DNA of 60,143 nucleotides from an uncultured Candidatus Poseidoniales archaeon (GTDB lineage: Archaea > Thermoplasmatota > Poseidoniia > Poseidoniales > Poseidoniaceae), in the NCBI GenBank assembly GCA_902605365.1, contig CACLCM010000008.1:1-60143 (forward strand). The letters run 5' to 3'. The translations under genes and the position numbers were made by a program. The first letter of the stretch is position 1, and each line of letters starts with the position of its first letter. The notes beneath the pieces were generated by a model. That model made no database searches. It worked only from the letters and a program-made list of their open reading frames with translations, and had not been told where the DNA came from. Positions 42,913 through 53,900 of this stretch are shown one piece after another.

Positions 42913-44472
42913 ATGATGGGAACATGTCCCTTCTGCCGTGCCCAAACCCTCCCGGGCGATTCTATCTGCTACAGTTGTGGTAGAGTAATCACAGGAGCCT
43001 CAGGGATGGATTCTCGTGTTAAGGGAGAATTCATGCGCGGATCAACTCGAAAAGCGAAGTCCGGAGTTGCTCCGGTACATGCGATGAAAAGTGGGAAAAC
43101 TAAACGAGGCGGAAGGCGGAAGAAGAGTAAAATAAACCAACTAGGATTAGTTGCATTAATCGCATTTATTTTCTTCACACCTGATGCAAGAGAATTTGTA
43201 TTGGCCAAGTGGGCTGAATTAGAAGAATATGTGATGGAAGGTTTAGCCCCTCACCAAGTATATCCATTAGAGGCAGAATACACAGTGATTCGTGGAATAG
43301 ATCTATGGAATAATGGTTCAGGTACTGGTCATTTAGAAGAAGCCATACCACTACCAAGTGACGTTTCAAGTGATGAATTGGGCCCTGTGGCTCTAGCATT
43401 TAATGATGGGACAGAAGTTGAAAAATCAAATATTCAGAAGATAATCGGTATGGAGTTACGTATTGATGGTGATGAAATAACTATACCCAAAGTAGGCACA
43501 AAAAGTAAGGCCAATGCTGTAGTTACATCAGATGGTAATCTAGTATGGTGGCCAGGACAAGGTACTGGTTCAGATTACTGTCCTCATGGACCGTGTGTGC
43601 GAGTTTCTATCGATGTTCCAGCGGGCACTCACGAAAAGGTAGATTTTGCTGTAACTCTACATTCTAGCACCCATACATGGTGGCACTCAACTCGAATGGA
43701 CGGAAAAATCGAGGGTAAGTCCGAAGGTGTAAGTGTGGCACGTTCAGGAACTTTTGATGACATTAGTGAGAGAGGATGGGGTTCAAGGGCGAACACATTT
43801 GCTTCGACAATGAATTGGTATGACCGTAATGACGGGTCATCACCTTCTAACTGGGCGATAGATGGAAGGCAATCACAAGCTCCGAATATTTTCCAAGTTG
43901 CTTCTAGTATTGAAGCAAATTTACCAGGGGATTTGAAAGATAATGCATATGCATATGCAAGAGCAACCTTCGATTGGCTGAATACCAATGTCCCCTATGA
44001 CATCAACGCACCAAATGTGGCACGCAGTGGCGAACAATGTCTCGAAGCAGGAATGGGTGACTGTGACGAACAATCTAATGCATTCATGAGCATCATGCGA
44101 GTGAAAGGAATACCAACATGGTACGTATTTGGAGCACTCACTGATTCGAAATTCGAAACCTGGCAAGGTCATGCATGGGCTTACATCATGCTTCCTATGT
44201 CTGACAAGTGGTGTGAAGACAATAATGTCCAAATTGAAACTTGTTATGTCGAAGGATCGGTGGATGTAGTCAATCACAAATGGTTAGTTCACACCCCTAC
44301 TGCTTATATTGATTGGATTGAAGAGTCACCTTGGTCAAAGGTTGACGGATATTATTCAGGTGGCTCAATATCGGGTAATGACTTCGAGAGGAAACGATAT
44401 TTCCATACTGAAGCATATGAAGTAATAGGCGGCACATGGAATAACAAATGGATAGGAGAGTCACTATCATGA
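42913..44472 (+). CDS. Membrane-anchored transglutaminase-like protein with zinc ribbon
   Basis: 519 residues. An N-terminal zinc ribbon (CPFCRA..CYSCGR), a basic linker (KTKRGGRRKKSK) and one membrane helix (about 75-92) are followed by a large extracytoplasmic part. A transglutaminase core lies near the C-terminus: catalytic Cys384 in GMGDCDEQSNAF and His420 in GHAWAYI; the acidic member of the triad is not assigned. Such domains may be proteases, cross-linkers or inactive. Two ATGs (42913 and 42916) are equally possible. Its stop overlaps trkA by 4 bases (ATGA), an unexpected coupling to potassium uptake. Confidence 0.85.
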   Translation: MMGTCPFCRAQTLPGDSICYSCGRVITGASGMDSRVKGEFMRGSTRKAKSGVAPVHAMKSGKTKRGGRRKKSKINQLGLVALIAFIFFTPDAREFVLAKWAELEEYVMEGLAPHQVYPLEAEYTVIRGIDLWNNGSGTGHLEEAIPLPSDVSSDELGPVALAFNDGTEVEKSNIQKIIGMELRIDGDEITIPKVGTKSKANAVVTSDGNLVWWPGQGTGSDYCPHGPCVRVSIDVPAGTHEKVDFAVTLHSSTHTWWHSTRMDGKIEGKSEGVSVARSGTFDDISERGWGSRANTFASTMNWYDRNDGSSPSNWAIDGRQSQAPNIFQVASSIEANLPGDLKDNAYAYARATFDWLNTNVPYDINAPNVARSGEQCLEAGMGDCDEQSNAFMSIMRVKGIPTWYVFGALTDSKFETWQGHAWAYIMLPMSDKWCEDNNVQIETCYVEGSVDVVNHKWLVHTPTAYIDWIEESPWSKVDGYYSGGSISGNDFERKRYFHTEAYEVIGGTWNNKWIGESLS

Positions 44473-45884
44473 GGATAATTATTGGCGGAGGCGGAAGAGT
44501 TGGCTCTGGCCTAGCAAGAGCCTTGAGAAGTGAAGAGAAGGACGTAGTTCTAGTCGATAATGACGCTCGTGCTGTAAAAAATGCTCAAGGAATGGATATC
44601 CTCGTATTACATGGTGACATCACACAAAGGAAGAAATTCATAGAAGCCGGAATTGAATCTGCCGAAGTCTATGTAGCGGCAACCAATTCTGATGAGAGAA
44701 ATATTCTATCCTGCGCATTAGCAAAGCATGTTCATGCTGAGGAAACTAAAGGAAAAGGCAACTTGATGACAATTTGCCGTGTTAGGAACCCAATGTTTGT
44801 AGATGAACATAAGTCTGGACGTCTAGCAAAATGGGCAGGTGTTGACCATGTTGTTCATCCAGTTGATGGCGCTATTGAGAGGTTGATGTCAGGATTGAGA
44901 TCATCTTCTCTAACTGAAGTTATTCCGTTTGAAGCAGATGCTTACATCGTAGAACTTGATGTCAAATCTGAAGCCGGAGGTGTAGTACATCGTACACTAA
45001 GAGATTCAGGTGCTAAGGTAGAGGGTGGAATGCCTCTTATCGTTGGATTGAAGAGAGACGGCATGATTGGTAAGGTGCCTGGAGCAGACGACCAAATATT
45101 ACCAAATGATAGAATCGCAATAGCAACTGCGGGAGAATCATCTTTCAATCGTATTTTGCGGATATTTGGCCATGAAGCTGTTGATTTCCCAGATAAACCC
45201 AAAGTTGCTATCTTCGGTGCAGGCTTGATTGGAACTAGGTTGTCCAAAGCATGGCTAGATGCAAATGGTAAGGTTACTGTAGTTGAAAGAGATTTAGAAA
45301 AAGCTAACAATTTAGCAGGTTCTGATATTGGTAACCGTTCAGGAATTGAAATTATTCACGGTGATTACCAAGATAAAGAATTACTCGCAGAGATAGAAAT
45401 TTCATCACATGACATTGCAATTTCTGCATTGGATGATGATCACGCATCTATTGCAGCTGCACTACTAGCCAGCGATATGGGGGTGGAGAGAACTGGTCTG
45501 ATAATGTATGATGCAGACTTAGTCGATGTTGTTAGAAGAATGGGAATCACATTCTCTGTCGACAGAAAAAGAGTTGCTATCGATACAATACTAGCGCGTA
45601 TTCATTCCGAATTACCTGGGCCTTATGCTGTGTTATCCAGTGTTCCTGATGTAATTGGAATTTGTCTGCCAGTTAATGATAATGTCAAGTTCGCCGGTAA
45701 AACACTGAAAGAGGCAAGTCTTCCAGAATGGTGCAAGGTTGCATTCATACAAAGAAGAAATATCCATGATGAGTGGGAAACTTTGCGGCCATCACCATCA
45801 AAAACAATTCTTGAAGATGATAGACTAACTATATTCTTACCACCGGATAGAGTTGATGATTTAGAGAAGAAATTCAAGGTGTGA
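44469..45884 (+). CDS. trkA: TrkA, potassium uptake NAD(H)-binding regulator
   Basis: 471 residues with two RCK units. The first begins RIIIGGGGRVGSGLARAL (Rossmann GxGxxG), the second KVAIFGAGLIGTRLSKAW near residue 230. Each is followed by a TrkA_C lobe (e.g. VIGICLPVNDNVKFAGKTL). It gates the TrkH channel on the cytoplasmic face in response to nucleotides. ATG 44469 overlaps the stop of the transglutaminase-like gene (ATGA), and trkH starts 7 bases after its own stop, so all three are one unit. The double-RCK layout is the usual full-length TrkA. Confidence 0.94.
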   Translation: MRIIIGGGGRVGSGLARALRSEEKDVVLVDNDARAVKNAQGMDILVLHGDITQRKKFIEAGIESAEVYVAATNSDERNILSCALAKHVHAEETKGKGNLMTICRVRNPMFVDEHKSGRLAKWAGVDHVVHPVDGAIERLMSGLRSSSLTEVIPFEADAYIVELDVKSEAGGVVHRTLRDSGAKVEGGMPLIVGLKRDGMIGKVPGADDQILPNDRIAIATAGESSFNRILRIFGHEAVDFPDKPKVAIFGAGLIGTRLSKAWLDANGKVTVVERDLEKANNLAGSDIGNRSGIEIIHGDYQDKELLAEIEISSHDIAISALDDDHASIAAALLASDMGVERTGLIMYDADLVDVVRRMGITFSVDRKRVAIDTILARIHSELPGPYAVLSSVPDVIGICLPVNDNVKFAGKTLKEASLPEWCKVAFIQRRNIHDEWETLRPSPSKTILEDDRLTIFLPPDRVDDLEKKFKV

Positions 45885-45891
45885 TAATCAA

Positions 45892-47529
45892 ATGCGCCGA
45901 GACGTGCTTTCACTAATCGTCGGATGGACGATGATGGCAATGATCATTCCATTGCTATTCAGCTTCATTGTTACATGGTGGCTTGATGGAATTAATACTG
46001 CACTTATCTCATTCGCAATTCCAATCTTAATATCTGGCATGATTGGACTCGCACTACTTAGTTTAGGAGTACGCTCTGACACAACTGAAAGACTGAGAGA
46101 CCGCGAAGCATTTGCTGCAGTTGCATTGGCTTGGCCAGTTGCAGTATTGATTGGTAGCTTACCGTTTTGGCTTGGAGGTGTATTTCATGGCCCGTTTACA
46201 GATGGTTCAGGAATGACTGACATCGCACGTGGATTCGTTAATTCATGGTTTGAATCTATGTCAGGTTTCACTACAACGGGTGCAACTGTAATCGAACATT
46301 CGATGAGTCCGAATTGTATTCTAGGAAGTACTCCAGATTGTATCAACGCTCAACCAAAAGGCATTTTGATTTGGAGATCATTGACTCAATGGTTAGGTGG
46401 AATGGGAATTATCATGCTTGGAATGATGCTCTTATCTAGAGTTCTAGGTGGAGGAATGGCTCTAGCACGCGCTGAATTAACTGGTCCTTCTCTATCTCGC
46501 CTGCGACCAAAACTACAACAAACTGCAATTGCACTGTGGACTATTTACATAGTTCTGACAACACTGGAAATACTCCTATTGTGGGGAGTTGCAGACCTGA
46601 CAATGTTTGATGCGTTTAATCACGGACTCACAACTATGCCATCTGGAGGATTCTCAACTCACGATGCTTCGATTGGATATTATGATAGTTTCTTAGTAGA
46701 ATCGATAATAATTTGTTTCATGTTTTTAGCAGGTGTTAATTTCACTCTTATTTGGCTGGCATGGGAAAAGCAGTGGGACAAGGTGTTTTCAGACCAAGAA
46801 GGACGAAGTTATGTTCTAGTGATAGTTGCAACTACGCTTTTCGTATTCATTGCCTTAATGACTCAAGGGGGTAGCCTAGATGACGGCTTCTTTGATTCAT
46901 TGTTTACAGTGGTATCCATTGGTACCTCAACTGGATATACGGTTACCGACTACATGCTGTGGCCAGTAGTAACGCACATACTCCTGTTTTTGCTAATGAT
47001 TGTAGGTGCTTGTGCGGGCTCAACTAGTGGAGGGCTCAAATTGATGCGAGTTAAACTTGCATTGAAGGTAGCGTGGAGGGAACTAGGAAGAATTTCTCAA
47101 CCGAGAAGAATTGTACCAATTAGAATGAATGATGAGGTAGTCGAACGTGATAGATTAGACTTAGTAATAGGTATGCTATTTGTTTGGACTGCTTTATTTG
47201 CGCTTTCATGCATAGTATTAGCCGTAACAATGCCAAGTTCAGACTTTGAATCAGTCGTAGCAGTAGTTGCATCATCCTTAGGTAACACTGGACCAACCTT
47301 AGGAGATTATGGGCCAAGTAACACTTGGGCATCAATGGGTGCACCATCTCTAGTGATAACATCGATACTGATGTGGTTTGGAAGGCTTGAATTGATGACT
47401 GCACTCCTATTGCTTCATCCAAGAACATGGGCACGTGAGGAGAGAGAAGCACCCGACAGAGCCTCGGTAAAACTGATCAGGGAACTATTCGAAAAAATGG
47501 AAGAGAAGATTGAGGAAAAGAAGGAATAA
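45892..47529 (+). CDS. trkH: TrkH potassium transporter, membrane subunit
   Basis: 545 residues and about ten to twelve helices. The four pore-loop motifs of the Trk/Ktr family are visible as FESMSGFTTTGATV, FDAFNHGLTTMPSGGFST, FDSLFTVVSIGTSTGYTV and VVAVVASSLGNTGPTLG. CAGSTSGGLKLMRV near residue 380 is the conserved cytoplasmic loop. K+ uptake is driven by membrane potential and gated by TrkA encoded just upstream. A partial ribosome site (GGTGTG) precedes ATG 45892. The C-terminus is highly charged (EKMEEKIEEKKE). The TAA stop abuts the rfcL TGA (TAA|TCA). Confidence 0.94.
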   Translation: MRRDVLSLIVGWTMMAMIIPLLFSFIVTWWLDGINTALISFAIPILISGMIGLALLSLGVRSDTTERLRDREAFAAVALAWPVAVLIGSLPFWLGGVFHGPFTDGSGMTDIARGFVNSWFESMSGFTTTGATVIEHSMSPNCILGSTPDCINAQPKGILIWRSLTQWLGGMGIIMLGMMLLSRVLGGGMALARAELTGPSLSRLRPKLQQTAIALWTIYIVLTTLEILLLWGVADLTMFDAFNHGLTTMPSGGFSTHDASIGYYDSFLVESIIICFMFLAGVNFTLIWLAWEKQWDKVFSDQEGRSYVLVIVATTLFVFIALMTQGGSLDDGFFDSLFTVVSIGTSTGYTVTDYMLWPVVTHILLFLLMIVGACAGSTSGGLKLMRVKLALKVAWRELGRISQPRRIVPIRMNDEVVERDRLDLVIGMLFVWTALFALSCIVLAVTMPSSDFESVVAVVASSLGNTGPTLGDYGPSNTWASMGAPSLVITSILMWFGRLELMTALLLLHPRTWAREEREAPDRASVKLIRELFEKMEEKIEEKKE

Positions 47530-49032
47530 TCAGAATAATGTCTTCTGTCCTGAATCGATAACTTCTTCTTCCTCGACTACTATTTCTGTTTCTTGTATTT
47601 CTTTAACCGTAATTTCTTCGACAGGTTGGATCTTTTTCTCTAACTCTTTGGCATATTTTTCCATAAGTTGCTTGGTAGAACGATGACTAACCTTCAAACC
47701 ACAAATAGCAGCATGTTCTTCAGGAGATAATCCAAGAGCCAAGGATATTGAAAAATCATCACTATTCTCTGATTGAACTGCAACCAAGGAAGGCAGTAAT
47801 TCTTCTCTAACTGCCTTGTTAGAGCAGCCACAAGTTTCTGCAAGACGATTCACTACTGAGCGTTTAACCCAAGCAGAACCCCTTCGCAAAAATCCAGGAT
47901 AGGTACAGAATATTCTCCCTTCGATCGGCTTTGGATTTGCTACACTTGCTGAAAGACCAGCTAAATTAGAGCCCCAATACCAAGACCGATGTGCTGTATT
48001 TCTGAATCGGGTAGTTAGTAATGTGTCAGCAAGTGAAAGCGATGATGAACCTCTTCGAATAGCTCCTTTATCAGAGAACACAACACCATTATTCCAAGAT
48101 ACCCAAGCGACCATGTCATCAGGACTTTTGTCAAGACTTCGAGCTGCTTTCATAGCGTTTTGAGAATCCCTAGAACGATATAGTAAATCGAGACCAGGGA
48201 AGATTTCTACCGTCGTATCTCTAACGCCGGTTTCAATATTATCCTTAACCAACTCTTTCGTGATATTCGAATCTGTTATTGAGCACATAACTTGTAAATC
48301 TCTCACTAAAGCACGTAAATCGCCAGGATTGTTTCTAATCATTTCATCGACAGCACCCGGGTCAGCAGTATAACCTTCTTCTTTGATGACACGCAATGCT
48401 ATCCGTCTAAGTGCCTCATCAGAAGCCCTGTCAAATCTAATTGTGATTAGGTGTTTAGAGAACCTATCTCTTGCAGTTCTCCAAGATGATGAGGTCCTAC
48501 CCCACAATCCCATTTCATCATTGCATGCTAGAATAACGGGTTGTCTAGTCATTGATAACATATTCAGCAATTCTGCTTTTCCGCCACTATCGCCTTTCAA
48601 AGCCTTGGATGAGTCTTCATCTTCACCAGACACCATTGATGAAATTCGGTCTTTAGAAACTTCACGTAGTCCTCCAGATAGATGGTCAACTTCATCCAAT
48701 AGAATAAGTGTACGAGGTGGCTTTTGACCAGGTGTCATGAATAATGAGCCGTGAGTAGAAGCATGGGTTGCCGCTTTACGAATTGCACCTGCATTCCTTG
48801 CATCACTTGCATTTAATTCAATAACTTGCCAACCCATATCTGCGGCAACTGCGCGTGCAACAGTAGTTTTTCCAACACCAGGAGGGCCAATAAGAAGAAG
48901 TCCTGGTTTGTCAGGAACTCCTGCTTGCCATTTGTCTAACCATGTCCTGATTTTTTTGCGCTGTGCCTCATTACCTTCTAGCTGGTTCTCACTAAGAGGG
49001 CGGTGGCGTTCTGTCCAATCACTCGCCACCAT
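47530..49032 (-). CDS. rfcL: Replication factor C large subunit
   Basis: 500 residues. The AAA+ clamp-loader subunit that opens PCNA. Walker A is GPPGVGKT at 49-56 and Walker B LLDEVD around 111-116; sensor 1 is seen as PVILACNDEMGLWG. The chain ends in a Gln/Glu-Val-rich acidic segment and Gly-Gln-Lys-Thr-Leu-Phe, a short PIP-box-like PCNA-binding tail. The small subunit gene is not in the window. ATG 49032 starts just after a 43-base gap from glyS on the same strand. Its stop abuts trkH with no gap. Confidence 0.94.
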   Translation of the reverse strand: MVASDWTERHRPLSENQLEGNEAQRKKIRTWLDKWQAGVPDKPGLLLIGPPGVGKTTVARAVAADMGWQVIELNASDARNAGAIRKAATHASTHGSLFMTPGQKPPRTLILLDEVDHLSGGLREVSKDRISSMVSGEDEDSSKALKGDSGGKAELLNMLSMTRQPVILACNDEMGLWGRTSSSWRTARDRFSKHLITIRFDRASDEALRRIALRVIKEEGYTADPGAVDEMIRNNPGDLRALVRDLQVMCSITDSNITKELVKDNIETGVRDTTVEIFPGLDLLYRSRDSQNAMKAARSLDKSPDDMVAWVSWNNGVVFSDKGAIRRGSSSLSLADTLLTTRFRNTAHRSWYWGSNLAGLSASVANPKPIEGRIFCTYPGFLRRGSAWVKRSVVNRLAETCGCSNKAVREELLPSLVAVQSENSDDFSISLALGLSPEEHAAICGLKVSHRSTKQLMEKYAKELEKKIQPVEEITVKEIQETEIVVEEEEVIDSGQKTLF

Positions 49033-49075
49033 GAATTAGTGTTTCATTAGGCACCATTTGAACATTGAGTCCGAA

Positions 49076-50746
49076 TCAGAATGGCAAGTCGGAAATCAAA
49101 ACTCGAGTTTGCTCACCAGAATCTCTAGATCTTAGGGTAACTGAACCGTCAACCAAAGATTCGTGGTCCACAGTAATGCACCAAGGAACTCCTATTTCAT
49201 CGGCTCTTGCATAGCGCCTTCCAATTGAACCACTAGCGTCATATGAGGAAAATACATTTCTTCTACCACACAAATCTCGGTGAATTTTTTGCGCCAAATC
49301 TCCCATTCCATCTTTTTCAAACAGTGGAAGAACTGTGACATCAACAGGTGATACCAATTCTGGTAGGCTTAGAAGAGTATAACTTTCTCCAGACTTTTCA
49401 GTTTCGACATAACAGTGGTCAAGGAGGTGCCAAATTATTCTATCAATTCCAAAGGCTGGTTCCACAACATGAGGAACAAACCATTCGCCATTTACATTCT
49501 CACTACGTTGAACACGCTTCACATGTTCGCTAAGAACCTCTACACTTTGACCATCTATGTCCAATGAGAGTGGGAATGTTGAATCTGCTGGCAATCCTTC
49601 GACAATTTCTTTGACACGTCCAGCTAAAGAGCGGAATGCCGGTCCCGCCTTTGCCCCATCTATTGTCCAGCCATCAATCTCAACCAATTTTGGTTCAGGA
49701 AACGTTCTCCAAGCACGTAATTTCTGACCAGTCGCTTCTTCATGAGCGGATAAGTCATAGCATCCTCGATGGGCTATTCCAACACATTCGACCCAGCCGT
49801 AGGAACCGAGTATCTCAGCATCCCAGCAATCTTGCGCATAATGTGCCATTTCATCTGACTCGTGTTGTCTAAACCGTAAGTGCTTGGGATTGATTCCAAC
49901 CTTGCCCAAGAAATCCATTGTCCACGCCATAAAATATCCAACTGTTGGATGGCGTATTATACCGGCAGTAACAGCTTCACCAAATGTAGTTTTTATTTCA
50001 CCCGATTCTTCAGATATGAGCATTACATTATCTGTCCAAATCGAGAAGTCATGATTTGGCTCGACCTCGGGGTCGATGAAATACTCTAATTCTGCCATAT
50101 TGAATTCTCTAAGTCGAATCATTCCTTGCCTAGGACTAATCTCATTTCGATAACCTTTGCCGGTTTGAATGGCTCCGAAAGGAAGTCTCTCCCTAAAATG
50201 TCGATAAATGGATGTAAATGATGTAAACATGCCTTGTGCAGTTTCGGGACGAAGGAAGGCTTGCCTACCCGATGCACCTGCGCCAATTTTAGTATTGAAC
50301 ATAAGATTCTGTGCTTCTACTGGACCCCATGAAGAGTCACTGCAAGAAGGACAAGGAGGATTGTGGGTTTTGATCAAACTAGTCAATTCATCACGAGAAA
50401 GTGATTCAGCATTGGGATGGAACTCTTCTACTAAGTGGTCCGCCCTACTGGGTGCGCCACAACCCTTGCATTCAGTAAGGAAGTCACTAAATTCACCAAC
50501 GTGCCCACTAGCTTCCAAAACAGAGTATGGTGTTACAGTTGGGCACGAAATTTCTACAACATTACCAAGGCTCTGCCAATGGTCCACCCAAGTTTGGTTC
50601 ACTCGATTGCGCAGTCTACCACCCACTGGGCCGAAATCATAGAGGCCTGCAGCCCCGCCATGGATTTCAAAAGCAGGAAGGATTACTCCGCGTCTTTTTA
50701 GCATGCCAGTTAATCTGGCAAGACGCTCGTCTGAGAACTCCTCCAT
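49076..50746 (-). CDS. glyS: Glycyl-tRNA synthetase, alpha2 type
   Basis: 556 residues. The archaeal/eukaryotic dimeric GlyRS: RRGVILPAFEIHGGAAGLYDFGP at the N-terminus (read in two blocks), a zinc-like insertion (CKGCGAPSR .. CPSCSDS), motif 2 region YRNEISPRQGMIRLREFNMAELEYF in segments, motif 3 EPAFGIDRIIWHLL and a C-terminal anticodon-binding domain (VTVLPLFEKDGM). ATG 50746 is clear; upstream is a 243-base region shared with the divergent Lhr helicase gene. It is co-directional with rfcL. Confidence 0.95.
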   Translation of the reverse strand: MEEFSDERLARLTGMLKRRGVILPAFEIHGGAAGLYDFGPVGGRLRNRVNQTWVDHWQSLGNVVEISCPTVTPYSVLEASGHVGEFSDFLTECKGCGAPSRADHLVEEFHPNAESLSRDELTSLIKTHNPPCPSCSDSSWGPVEAQNLMFNTKIGAGASGRQAFLRPETAQGMFTSFTSIYRHFRERLPFGAIQTGKGYRNEISPRQGMIRLREFNMAELEYFIDPEVEPNHDFSIWTDNVMLISEESGEIKTTFGEAVTAGIIRHPTVGYFMAWTMDFLGKVGINPKHLRFRQHESDEMAHYAQDCWDAEILGSYGWVECVGIAHRGCYDLSAHEEATGQKLRAWRTFPEPKLVEIDGWTIDGAKAGPAFRSLAGRVKEIVEGLPADSTFPLSLDIDGQSVEVLSEHVKRVQRSENVNGEWFVPHVVEPAFGIDRIIWHLLDHCYVETEKSGESYTLLSLPELVSPVDVTVLPLFEKDGMGDLAQKIHRDLCGRRNVFSSYDASGSIGRRYARADEIGVPWCITVDHESLVDGSVTLRSRDSGEQTRVLISDLPF

Positions 50747-50885
50747 AGCCTTGCGTGGCTAAAGGGGTACATGAGCCCACCTGCCGAAGCATGGCATTCT
50801 AAGTCGATTAGTGAGAATTATGCTAATTTCTGAAGCGTAGAACTAACAAGCATCGAATCCGGGACTAAATTGCTATTAGTCGAGC

Positions 50886-50903
50886 GTTTAGAATAGTCTA
50901 AAC
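50886..50903. promoter_or_regulatory. Palindrome in the glyS-lhr divergent region (operator candidate)
   Basis: GTTTAGA-ATAG-TCTAAAC, perfect 7-bp arms with a 4-base centre. It covers an AT-rich, TATA-like stretch (TTTAGAATA) 11 bases before ATG 50915 and about 87 bases before the likelier GTG 50990 start of lhr. A palindrome over the promoter core would suit a dimeric repressor. This is composition-based; no regulator is identified. Confidence 0.4.
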
Positions 50904-50989
50904 ATACCATCTTAATGTGGGGAATTAAGCAAAACATTCATCATCCCCTTGCGTACCCTGTCCAAACACGCAAAGCGTGGGTGAGAAAA

Positions 50990-53900
50990 GTGGCTAACAT
51001 CACATATCTAGAAGACCCTCATGAAACAGAGGCTCTTTATGAGAAGTTGTGTCCACCCGTAAGAAATTGGTTTAAGAATAAGTTTCCCGATTTTACAGAC
51101 CCACAGAAGCTAGCAATACCATCTATTATGAATGGAGACCACTTACTATTGTGTTCACCTACCGGTTCAGGAAAAACCTTGACCGCATTCCTAACAATAA
51201 TCGATAAATTGGTTAGGGAAGCACTTGATGGTACTTTAGAAAATAGAGTGTATTGCCTCTACATCTCACCAATTAAGGCATTAGCAAATGATATTCAAAA
51301 GAATTTGATAGGACCATTAGGTGAAATTGAGGAAAAATATCTACCCGATAGAGCCCAAGGTAAAATCAGAGTTGGATTGCGAACTGGTGACACCCCACAG
51401 TCTGAGCGTCAAAAGATGCTAAGAAAGCCCCCGCACATCCTTATCACCACTCCTGAAAGTATGGCTATTGCAATCTCATCACCAAGATTCCAGCCGATCG
51501 TGTCTAATGTTGAATGGATAATCATTGATGAAATGCATTCACTAGTTCCTTCGAAACGTGGGGTTCATCTTGCTTTAACCATATCATTACTGGACACAAT
51601 CTTAGTTAGACCAGTACAAAGGATTGGAATTTCTGCGACAATGGAGCCGCTGGAAACCGTTGCTGAGTATCTTGTTGCAAGCGATGATAGAGAGAGTCGT
51701 AATGACCAACAGTCGGTCAAAATTGCTAAAATAAGTGGTGCAAGAGAGTTAGATTTGGACATATTACTTTGCTCTCCTAAATTCAGTGACCTTTCAGTAA
51801 TGAAAGTACTAGAAATGAATGTCGAAATGATTGCTGATTTGATCAGTGCTCACACGACGACACTAGTATTCGCTAACACTAGAAAAATGACTGAAACTTT
51901 GGTTCAAAAATTGCGACCTTACCTTGGTGAACTGGTAGCAGGGCATCACGGTTCGATGGACAAGCGTATCCGTTTAGATGTAGAAAGAAAATTGAAACTG
52001 GGACACCTTAGAGCAGTTGTTACTTCGTCTTCATTAGAAATGGGAATAGATATTGGTTCAGTCGACATGGTCATTCAAGTCGGTTCACCTGGTGACATCT
52101 CTACGGCGCTACAGCGAATTGGACGTGCTAGTCACCACGTAGGTGGTATTCCTCGTGCAAGGTTCCTCCCCTCAAGCGTCGACGATCTAATCGAATTAGC
52201 TGCTTTACAAGCAGCAATACAAACCGGAGAAATGGACCTTCTAGATTTCCCTCAAAATTGTCTCGATGTATTAGCACAATTCCTTATTGGCCTAGTAATT
52301 ATCAACGAGAGAGATATTGATGAGGCTTTCGAAGTAGTTACCAGTACATGGTCCTATAGAAATATTGAGTATGATGATTTCATTGAAGTTCTAGACATGC
52401 TAGAAGAAGAGAGACGCGTCTGGGTTGATTGGGAAGAAAACCTGTATGGCAAACGTGGCTATTCCAGAATGATTTACTATACCAACATTGGAACCATCGC
52501 TCCAGATAATTCATACTTGGTTTTCAATGCCGAAGGAAGTATTCTGGGACAACTATCTTCTTCATTCGTTGCCAATTTGAGAGGTGGCGACGTTATTTTG
52601 CTAGGTGGGTCAACATACAGAGTTACCAATATTCAAGGAACTCGCGTTAATGTGGCATCAGTCACTGGTTACCGGCCTACAGTTCCCTCATGGAGTGGGG
52701 AGGCAAGAAGCCGCTCAAGAGAATTATCAGCAGCCTTGCTCGACTTGATAGGAAATAGCGTGAACGCACTTCGACGCCAAATGGACCCTCGGAAAATCTT
52801 ACGAGACGCATACGGCTTGAGTGAAGGTGTTTCCAATACTATTGCTAGACACTTGGAAGAGCACACATTGGATTCATTCCAAGTACCAGACCCTAATCGA
52901 CTGATAGTCGAACAAATTATCTCTGGAGGAATGCCAACTTACCTTATTACATCATGTCGAGGAAGAGGATTCAATACAGCATTAGGATACTTCATGGCAG
53001 GTTTAGCAGAACAAGATGGTATTGCTGTTTTAGAATTATCATTTGATGAAAATGGATTGCTGATTAAGACAAGTCAAGAAGTAGACCCTGGTAAGATGTA
53101 TGATTCATTCCAGTCCAATAATCACTTAGAGGTCATTGAAAGATATATCATTAACACACAGATATTTGCAAAGCGGTTTAGGGAAGTTGCAGGTCGCTCA
53201 CTAATCATTCCTAAGAGAATAGGTGCTGAAGAAGTAAGTCCGCAACAATTCCAACAAAAGGCGGATGCTTTACTGCAAAGACATCGTTCGATTGAAGATT
53301 CACTTCTAATTAAAGAAGCTAAAGCAGAAATAATGTTTGGAGATATAGATATAAAATCCCTGACTGATTTCTTGGAAGCAAGCAAGGAATCTGAAGCACG
53401 TATTGTGCATACTAAGGTCCCAGTCCCTTCACGATTGGGAATGAGTCTCTACATGAGTACATTCGAAGACCTCCTATCTATGAAAACTAGGGCCTTCTTA
53501 GTCAAGGATATAGATCCAGAAATTCTCCGGAGATTACTTGGAAACAGAAGCCTTGCTACTGAGTTGACCGATGAACAATTGAAGGATTACTATGATGGAA
53601 AGATTCCAAATCCTACAAATTCAGACCAACTACTACGCTTGATGAATCGTGGTGGTGGTTTAGACAGGAATTGGGAAAACCCGTTGTATGCTGCTAAATT
53701 AGCCGGCATAGAGCACAGTACAATAGAAAAATGGGTAGCAGAACTAGCAGAAGCTGGTAAGATTACAAAATTACGTTCTACTGGAATGAAAGAACTTGAC
53801 GACAAATGGTTCTCATCATACATGGCAGAAATACATGGAACTCTCGGTTGCATTGCTATTGCTGGCGGTAAAGATATGGAAGATGTCCGTGACCTTTACA

